From Euptelea pleiosperma (lineage: Eukaryota > Streptophyta > Magnoliopsida > Ranunculales > Eupteleaceae): DNA of 64,000 bases. Below the pieces are notes generated by a model. The model saw only the letters and a program-made list of their open reading frames with translations, searched no databases and was not told the origin of the DNA. Where the stretch lies: positions 14,626,138 through 14,690,137 of the forward strand of contig CM068544.1 in assembly GCA_035048495.1 (NCBI GenBank). Direction: 5' to 3'. The translations under genes were made by a program, and so were the position numbers. Shown here piece by piece: positions 56,201-64,000 of the stretch. Position 1 is the first letter of the stretch; each line of letters opens with the position of its first letter.

Positions 56201-56462
56201 TGCAAATTATAAATTAGCAAACCCAAATGCCTCAAAATGTACTCCAATGGCCTGACTTTTATGAATATCATTTTAAACACAAAATCATCCCAAAATAAAA
56301 TAAATTTTCCCAAACAATCAAGATTTTCAAAGAATACCAAACAAATTTCCAAACAATATTAGCCAAATCTTTATTTCAAATGAGTCGACTCAAGAATTAA
56401 CTGAAATATTTATTCTATGATTTTCAATGATAATTAAATATTTCAGTCAATATCAACACAAA

Positions 56463-58220
56463 TCAATCAATGGGACAGATTCTGATAGATTTTCTCAGAT
56501 ATTCATATATGAGCGAATCCAAAGGTTTAGTCAAAATATCAGCCAGTTGAATTTCAGTATTTACATACTCTAATGAAATTATCTGTTCTTCAACCAACTC
56601 TTGAATAAAATAATGTATGATATCTATGTGTTTGGTTCTAGAGTGCTATACAGGATTTTTAGAAATACAGATCGCACTCGTATTATCACAGAATAAATTC
56701 ATAGATTCTTGATTGATTCCATAATCCAACAATATTTATTTCATCCAAATCAACTGGGCACGATAATTGCTTGCAGCAATATATTCTGCTTCAGTAGTAG
56801 ACAAAGATATAGCATTCTGTTTCTTATTGTGCCAAGCGACCAAATAATTTCCAATATAGAAACACCCATCACTGGTGCTCTTACGATCATCAGCATTTCC
56901 TGCCCAATCGACATCTGAATAATTAGCAATTTCACTATTAGTCTCAAGAAGATACTAGAGACCATATTCGATAGTACCACTGACATATTTAATGATTCTT
57001 TTAACAGCCGAGAGATGAGATTCTTTTGGATCAAATTGATATCTAGCACAGGCTCTTATACTAAAAGCAATATTAAGTCTGCTAGCTGTGAGATATAGAA
57101 GACTACCAATCATACTCCTGTACAGGTTCTGATCAACTGATTTACCACTCAAATCCTTGGTGAGTTTAATACTAGTGCTCATAGGAGTGTGAGCAGATTT
57201 AAATGATTCTAGGCCAAAAATTTTAAGCAATTCTTTAGAATATTTAGATTAAGAAAGAAAAATGTTTTTTTCTAATTATTTAACTTGAAGACCTAGAAAG
57301 AAATTCAGTTCACTTTCCATGCTTATTTCAAATTCAAATTTCATGGCTTGAGCAAATCCTAAAGCATGTATCTCAGTGGTTGAACCAAAAACAATATCAT
57401 CAACATATATTTGGGATATCAAAATATCATTATCTCTTTTCTTAATGAACAATGTTTTATCAACCGTTCCTCTGGTGAATCCATTCTTTAATAGAAATTG
57501 AGTTAATCTTTCATACCAAGCTCTTGGTGCTTGTTTCAACCCATACAATACTTTCTTAAGTCTGTAGACATGATTACTTTTATTAGGGTCTTCAAAACCT
57601 TTAGATTGTTCTACATAGACTTCTTCTTCTAAAATCCCATTCAGAAAAGCACTCTTAACATCTATTTGATGGAGTTTAAATTTTAGGACACAGGCTAACG
57701 CTAAAAGAATCCTAATTGATTCTAGTCTAGCCATTGGGGCGAACGTCTGATCAAAATCAATCCCTTCAACTTGAGAGTATCATTGAGCCACTAATCTGGC
57801 TTTGTTTCTAGTTATAACTTCATTCTCATCAAGTTTATTCTTATATATCAATTTAGTTTCTATCACATTTTTATCCAAGGGTCTAGGGGTTAGAAACCAA
57901 ACATCATTTCTCTTAAATTGATTCAACTCTTCTTGCATAGCATTTATCCAATGTTCATTTAAGAGAGCTTCTTTAATGTTTTCTGGTTCAATCTTAGAGG
58001 TAAAGCATAAATGACTGGATATATTTTCCAATTGACGTCTTGTACGTACACCACTATCTTTGTCTCCAATAATTTCTGAACTAGGATGATCTTTAATATA
58101 TTTCCATTCTATGAGTTTTTCTGGATTATGAATATTAGTTTCACCTTTCTCAGTATTCGTAGGTTCTACCATCTCATCTGTATTATCATCAATTTCTGGA
58201 GATTCATCATTAATGACCAC
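56463..58220 (-). pseudogene. Sirevirus reverse transcriptase and RNase H
   Basis: A single frame runs from about 58220 to TGA at 56463-56465. It contains HWINAMQEELNQF and NDVWFL (start of the RT region), FDQTFAPMARLESIR, QIDVKSAFLNG, LYGLKQAPRAWY and the catalytic YVDDI (about 57395). RNase H follows, with CDNTSAICISKNPV and RTKHIDI. Stops include one just before the YSQVEGIDF motif (about 57780), one after GLQVK and one replacing Gln before HSRTKHIDI. It makes cDNA from element RNA in autonomous relatives. This copy cannot make an intact protein. Confidence 0.92.
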
Positions 58221-58426
58221 ATTGAAATGATGACCACATTGACTGATTATTCTATGATTAAGGTTCTCTTGTTAAAGATCCTATAAGCTCTGCTTCTGGT
58301 AGAATATCTTAAAAAAATACCTTCATCGTTTTTGGATTCAAACTTTTCAAGGTTTTCTATGTCTCTTTGCATATAGCACGTACTCCCAAAGATCTTGAAA
58401 TACTTCACGTTTGATTTAATTCCATT

Positions 58427-59030
58427 TCAAATTTCATAGGCTATTTGCAGAGTTCCTGTTCTCAAATAAATACGATTGATTGTATAGTATGCAATATTGA
58501 CTGCTTCAGCCCATAAATTTCCTGTTAGATTTTTGCTAGTGAGCATAACTCTGCCCATTTCCTTAAGAGTCTTATTTTTCCTTTTAGCCACACCAATTTG
58601 CTTAGGTGATTTGGCTGCAGAGAATTCATGTTTAATCCCATTTTCATAATAATATTCATCAAATTTGTGATTATCAAATTCTCTCCAATTATCACTTCTA
58701 ATTCTGAGAATAGACAAACCTTTCTCATTTTAGATCTTTTTACAAATCTTAATGAGTTCATCAAATGCTTCAGATTTTTCTCTAAGAAAAGCTATCCAAG
58801 TAAATCTTGAGAAATCATCAACAACAGTTAAGAAATATCTTTTTCCTCAAAGACTTTCAATTCTATTAGGTCCAATGAAGTCCATATGCAACAATTCTAG
58901 AATTCTAGAGGTACCAATATGCTTTATCTTCTTGTGAGGGTTTCTAATTTTTTTTTTTTAGGCATGACCTACAAATAATTTGATAGTTCGTATTAAGTTT
59001 AGGGACACTCTTATTAATTCTTTCCTACTG
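58427..59030 (-). pseudogene. Sirevirus integrase (fragmented)
   Basis: The core is visible at 58717-58430: IRSDNWREFDN (retaining one catalytic Asp), NGIKHEFSAAKSP and AEAVNIAYYTINRIYLRTGT. The motif that normally reads NGVAERKN appears as IGVAKRKN, so the catalytic Glu of the D,D,E triad is replaced by Lys. Upstream, only fragments of the zinc-binding region are seen (CRSC, about 58965). Frame differs from both protease and RT. Confidence 0.85.
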
Positions 59031-59051
59031 ATTTTGGCTAAGTCTTTAAAG

Positions 59052-59498
59052 TTAATGTGTCACAGACCATAGTTCGGTCTCATTCGATAGTGCCATGTTG
59101 GACTTAATCGAACCACCAGTCTCAATGACATAGTAATTATGAGTATTCCTTCTTCCTTGAATAATAACTTTGTTGGAAGATTTTTCTATGATTTCACACT
59201 TTTCTTTTGAAAACTTGCATATATGATCTTTGTCACAAATTTGACTAATGCTTAGAAGATTATATTTTAGACCATCCACACACAAGACATTTTCAATCTT
59301 AGGTATTCCTGGACCTTGGGTAGTCCCTTTACCAATTATTTTAGCACTACTGTCATCTCCAAATATAACCTCACCATCATGGTATTCATTAAGAAAATAG
59401 AAATGAGATTTTTCTCCAGTCATATGTCTGGAGCATCCATTATCTAAATACCACTTAGAAGTTTCATTAGCAATAAGAGCAGTCGGATGACTAAACAT
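59052..59498 (-). pseudogene. Sirevirus protease / GAG-pre-integrase region
   Basis: WYLDNGCSRHMTG (about 59420-59458) is the copia protease active-site motif, but DSG is changed to DNG. It continues VIFGDDSSAKIIGKGT, then VLCVDGLKYNLLSISQICD, the usual transition to the GAG-pre-integrase region. It ends with a stop after ELWSVTH, where relatives have WHxxLGH. The protease would cleave the polyprotein in functional relatives. Confidence 0.88.
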
Positions 59499-59517
59499 TT
59501 TTCAAATTTTTCTTGTT

Positions 59518-61209
59518 CTAAATTTTCATAGAAGCATTACTAGACTGATTGATCTGAGAGTTATTAAGATTCTCTTTTTTGTTTTTAGCTTTAGCATTTA
59601 AGTCTGCTATCTTTTTAAATAATTCTTTTTGTTTGTTTAGTGTTCTAGTTTTCTCTAAACTTTTTAGATCATTATCTTCCTTTTTCTTTTGAAATTCTAA
59701 TTTCTTTTCAAGAATATGACAATTGTATTTTGTATGTCCAGAATGTCTACAATAATGACAAATAATATTTAGTTTAATTTGTTCATCTTGAATTGAATCC
59801 AGAGTAGCTTTTACAAAAACAGTTTTAGAATTTGAATTTGTAGCTGATTTTCCAATGTAACCAAGTCCTCTCTTGTCATGGTTTGCTTTCCCCATGGTTA
59901 ATAAATTTTCCAGTCTAGAATTTTCTTGAGTGATGTTTCTAATTAAAGTTGCATTTTTTATTTCAAAATCATTTTTTTCAAGACTTAATTTCTCAATTTC
60001 TTTTTCAAGTTCATTTTCTCTATTTAAGATTTGAGTTATTTCATCTTCCTTATTCATTACAGTGTGATATAGATCTCTTAACTCAATTTTTAGTGAAGCA
60101 TTTTCGCAACACACAACAGTTTTCTCTTTCTTTAGATTATCACAGGATTTTGCCAGAATTAAGCTTTCCTTATACAAATTATCAAAAGCAACCTGAATGT
60201 CTTCTTCACTTTCATCATCACTTAAATCAGGTTCATTTTCCATTATAGCATTTTGAGAATTATAATTTTTATTCAGATTAGCTATAGTCATTAGTGCTCT
60301 AATATTAGATGATTTTCCGCTATCACTTGATGTGTTTGTTTTATTATCGGAATCATCACTATTTATGTCCCAAGCAGTAGCCTTCATAGCTTTAGTTTTT
60401 CATTTCTTAATATTATTAGGACAGTCAGTAGAGATATGACCAAACCCTCTGCATTTATAATATTGTATTTCATCTTTGTTGTTTTCTCCTTTTTTGTATT
60501 TTTCAAATTTTTCAAAAGATTTTCTATTCTTTTATGTAAAACTTTTCTTGTCCTTGTTTTTGAAAAACTTTCTGAATTTTTTAGCAAAGAGGACAATTTC
60601 ATCATTAATTTTATTAGACTCATCAAAGTCACTTTCTTCTCTCAACTATTTCTTAGAGGTTTTTAGAGCTAATCCTTTCTTTTTGGGTGTATGAAGTTTC
60701 AGTTCAAATGTTTGAATTGATCCTATCAGTTCTTCTAATCTTATTAGATCAACATTCTTACTTTCTTCAATAGCTGTAATTTTAGGATGAAACCTATCAG
60801 GTAATGACCTCAAAATTTTTTTAACAATTTTAGGCTCAGGAATGGCTTCACCAAGACCCCACATGGAGTTAACTATTTCACTCAACTTGGTGTAGTAGTC
60901 TGTGAAACTTTCATCTTCATTCATTTTAATAATTTCAAATTGAGTTGTGAGCATTTAAAGTTTTGATACTTTGACAGAATTTGTTCCTTCATAGGTCATT
61001 TCCAAAATGTCCCATGTTTGTTTTGAGGTTTCACAAGCAATTATCCTTTTGAATTCATCAGGAGATAAAGCACAATGTATTGCATTCAATGCACGATTAT
61101 TATATTGGTATGCATCTTTATCTCCTATACTCCAGTCTCTTTTTGGTTTAACAGCAGTAGTAGTTGATTCTCCAACAGTTGTTGCTACAGTAGGGGATGT
61201 CCATTCCAT
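59518..61209 (-). pseudogene. Sirevirus gag
   Basis: One frame from ATG 61209 with stops at 60955, 60646 and near 60536 and 60391. Order: N-terminal copia gag domain (DWSIGDKDAYQYNNRALNAI; ACETSKQTWDILEMTYEGT; ILRSLPDRFHPKITAIEES; LEELIGSIQTFEL), zinc knuckle 1 at about 60430-60462 whose first Cys is Tyr (YYKCRGFGHISTDC), a long acidic/coiled-coil segment (about 60370-59850), and an intact knuckle 2 (CHYCRHSGHTKYNC, about 59745). Two knuckles separated by a coiled coil is the Sirevirus arrangement. Gag packages element RNA in particles. Confidence 0.9.
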
Positions 61210-61389
61210 TTCTACTATTTTCTAAATCCGTCATCCAGGGATTTTAAGAAAATCCTCATTCTAGCCTTCCAGTAGGCGTAATTAGTACCATTGAATAGAG
61301 GAGGTCTAGACACAGAGTAACCCTCTTGACTCATGGTTATTCTAAGGGAACTAAGGATCACACTTGGGTTGTTAAGCCCTTCACAAAGT

Positions 61390-61408
61390 GACCTGGCTCT
61401 AATACCAA
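61390..61408 (-). other. Primer-binding site of the Sirevirus
   Basis: On the minus strand TTGGTATTAGAGCCAGGTC, next to the 5' LTR. It complements the 3' end of initiator tRNA-Met except for one transition. Confidence 0.88.
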
Positions 61409-61409
61409 T

Positions 61410-62937
61410 TGAAATTCCCTTTTAATTAGCAGGTTAAGTCCTGGAGGGGGGTGAATAGGACAATTTTTAATCCGTCTGCGAATTCTTTATGGATTAAAAA
61501 ATTATTGATCACACAAGGTAGAAAAAGATCAAGCAATTAATATATCAATCATCCACAGAAGCATAGATATGGGAAAAATGAGAAACAATTATGCAAATAT
61601 TCACAATCACACGAGACTCAGGTTTATAGTGGTTCGGTGACTCCACACCTACGTCCACTCTCCAATACTCACCACGAGTAGTATTATATTATTTCAATCA
61701 TGCATTACAATATTTTCAATCGAAATAAATAATCAACCAACTAGATTACACTTAGTCTCAATCTAACGAGAATCGCTTCTCGCTCACCTAGAGAGTCAGC
61801 CTAAGCTAGTAGTCTATTTAGAGAAATTCTTTTCTACAATCCACAACTCAGTTAGATGAGTCCACACTCATCCACAATTCACAAAATAACAGTGTTCACA
61901 AATATCAAATTCTATCAACAAGGTATTGGTTCATAGAAACGCTTACCTCTTGATGAATACAATCGAATGGAAAATCATTTGGAGAAGAATATGCCCAAGA
62001 GACCATCTGCCAAGAGTAATCCTCTTCTTGGAAGAAGATTCTTGTAGACAACAATACCAAATAGTCTCTTCCAAACACTTAGAGACTTCACAACGAATTC
62101 TCAGCTTTGCTCTGGTGAAGCTCTCACCTATTCTAGATCTCTGGACTTAAAGAATGATAATGAAGTAAAATAAAATAGAGATCTCTTGATTGGGTTGATT
62201 TTATTAGAGGGAGAGGCCTCTTATTTATAAGCAGGCCTCCTTTTGCTAGAACCATACTAAATATAGCCGTTTGAAGGGCCAAAATGCGCTTCTAATCGCA
62301 TAAAAAATTTTGTCAAACGAGATCCAAAACTGGCGGGGTCGACCGCATTATTGGCCGGTCGACCGGACCTCGGTCGACCGAGCCTTTAGTCGGTCGCTCA
62401 CTCAAGCTTTAAGCCAAATTTCTCGAACCCGAGAGTTAGGGTCGACCGGACCTTTGGTCGCCCGCACAAATGAGCCAGTCGGCCTGACAATTTTGTCCAT
62501 AGCCGAATGCTACCAAAATTCTGAGAATTCATCTTCTCATTACACGTACAATCCCTAACCAAAATTTAACCATCTAGGGTACAACAATATCCGTTGGCAA
62601 CGCATGGTTTTACCCTCAGATTTGAGTAAGTAACCATAACCTGAGTTTCTTCATAGTTGAATGTTTGTTGAGTGAGAACGTACTTGAGCTTTTGACTTTG
62701 TCTTTAGTTGAGCTTGATCATTTGACTTTGTCTTCAGTTGTACTTGATAATCTTGACTTTGTCTTCAGTTGATCTTGAATACTTGGGTTGTCTTTTCTTC
62801 AGCTTTAATCATTCTTTTGTTTTGTCGAAGTCAACTTGATTTTTGATGCTTCAGTCTTCAAGGGATTCGAGGCACAACAATACATATATTTACCGAAGAA
62901 CTAAATATTCATAGGATTTGACAACCGAGACTTTTCA
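61410..62937 (-). repeat. 5' LTR of the Sirevirus (1528 bp)
   Basis: Plus-strand order runs TGAAATTCCC...AGACTTTTCA. The palindrome array (GGTCGACCGG type) is at about 62335-62490 and a minus-strand TATA box at about 62221-62230. It is slightly shorter than the 3' LTR. Confidence 0.95.
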
Positions 62938-62942
62938 TACTT

Positions 62943-64000
62943 ATTGAAAAAAAATATTGATTTGCATGGTACAGTATTGATCTAAAAAGGATGAACTACT
63001 GTTTGATGATTATAAAAAAATAAAGGACATGATAAGAGATCGTTTTTTATTGAAATCGTGGATAGAGTTTTTTTTTCTTTTGGATTGTATACAAAAATAT
63101 GGTAGAGAATACGGATAAGAAAAAGAAAATAAATTATGAGATTTACATAAAGGTATTGCTAAAAGGTTGGATGTTGATAAATTATAAATCAGTGTATAAA
63201 ACCCAACCACAACTCGTCCATTACACTAATTAAATCCTACTAAACTAAGAGTTCATATATTTTAGAAATTCTTATAAGGGAGAGTTATCCTCTGCCCCCA
63301 AAACAATAAGATGGTTTATAATAAGAAATTTGAATATAAAATATGAAATATGAATGCATTCCGACGAAAATAAATGAAAAGTTTAAATAATAAAAATGCT
63401 ATTTTGGAAAACAAAATCCTAAACAAAAATATTTGAAAGTGTCTTTTTCTATAACCATGATTTGAATTGACTCCAACCTAACTAATATCATTATAAAAGA
63501 ACGTTAAAGAGAAAGAAGCAAAAGATGGTATTAATATTCAAAAGAGCAAATGAATATTTGCTACTCAAAATTCAGAATATATATCTACAGAAATAGTTTG
63601 AGTTGACCTAAAAAAATTGCAAAAAAGTAAACAATTGAGATTATCATCTGTATGTTTAAAACATTAAGGGAAAAATCAGTCCGAGAAACACAATGTAATA
63701 TAGTCCAATTTTAATTATTTAGTCTTCGATCCATCCCTTTGGTCTTAATTTTCCATGATATCAAGGAAGACATGGGCCATCAATGACACCATATTGTTTT
63801 GGACTTTCTAGACCCCAGAGGTTTTGATCCTTCCAATCTATCACATTAGGAAGCCTTTAGGTCCAATCATCCATCAACAGAGATGATTTCAGAGGGTTAA
63901 AGATTTAACTCTAGATTCTCCCAATTTTCCTACCTTAGCCAAGATTTGGAGAAACCCCACTAAGATAGGCTTGCTAGCATGGAAGATCAATTATGTCCTT
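62943..64000. other. AT-rich flank beyond the Sirevirus
   Basis: No gene, RNA or mobile element recognised. The short frame at 63010-63210 is likely chance. Confidence 0.3.

Larger units (their letters stand above)
27066..62937 (-). mobile_element. Sirevirus-type Ty1/copia retrotransposon with nested insertions, TSD TACTT
   Basis: TACTT occurs at 27061-27065 and 62938-62942 immediately outside TG...CA LTRs. On the minus strand the order is 5' LTR (61410-62937), initiator-Met PBS, gag, protease, integrase, RT, RNase H, additional 3' ORF, PPT, 3' LTR (27066-28627). That is Ty1/copia order. Gag sequence, two zinc knuckles, several AGGGGGAG-type PPT motifs and palindrome arrays in the LTRs fit the Sirevirus (Maximus/SIRE) lineage as I know it. 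Removing copies B and C leaves about 10.6 kb. All frames carry stops or frameshifts, so this copy is not autonomous. Confidence 0.93.

Noticed and set aside
63010..63210. 66-codon frame on the minus strand, considered as organellar insertion
   Set aside because: I could not match it to any organellar gene with confidence.

Overview
This is plant nuclear DNA (an angiosperm; the species cannot be read from the sequence) made almost entirely of transposable elements. I found no convincing host gene, rRNA or functional tRNA gene. Every long reading frame either belongs to an element or is a chance frame inside a simple repeat. Element boundaries below rest on TG...CA termini, primer-binding sites (PBS), polypurine tracts (PPT) and exact target-site duplications (TSD) that I could read.

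Left part (1-27 kb). The window opens inside a plus-strand copy of a large non-autonomous LTR element (copy A) whose 3' LTR (1428-5729) is split by a solo LTR of the same family. Next come a decayed CACTA (En/Spm) transposon with TNP2-type and Ulp1-type reading frames (about 6.56-11.24 kb), a truncated minus-strand copy of the LTR family (copy D, 11240-15485), old copia-like LTR pieces and a diverged relative of the family LTR (15.5-18.2 kb), and a repeat-rich stretch holding a SINE with TSDs, a TRIM with TSDs and a cluster of fold-back MITE-like elements (21.2-27.0 kb).

Right part (27-63 kb). One minus-strand Ty1/copia element of Sirevirus type occupies 27066-62937, flanked by TACTT on both sides. 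Without its insertions it is about 10.6 kb: two LTRs of about 1.5 kb, an initiator-Met-tRNA PBS, gag, protease, integrase, RT/RNase H, an additional 3' ORF, and several PPT-like motifs. Two members of the large LTR family inserted into it independently: copy B (29296-41047, minus, TSD ACAGA) and copy C (41301-54770, plus, TSD GACGT/GACAT). Copy C splits the additional 3' ORF. Each carries a further solo LTR of the same family in its 5' LTR (TSDs GATAT and ATGGA), and the solo LTR in B itself holds a 150-bp Tourist-like MITE (TSD TTA). Nesting is therefore four deep.

The large LTR family looks like a LARD. It has a tRNA-Asp-like PBS, a single gag-like ORF of about 581 codons, no visible protease, RT or integrase, and probably depends on another element for enzymes. 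Three observations deserve most attention: every LTR of this family that I checked has a tRNA-like pair of A-box and B-box motifs at a constant 43-nt spacing; the LTRs contain recurrent short perfect hairpins; and the Sirevirus has a U3-like block (palindrome array plus TATA box) inside its body, just upstream of its additional 3' ORF.
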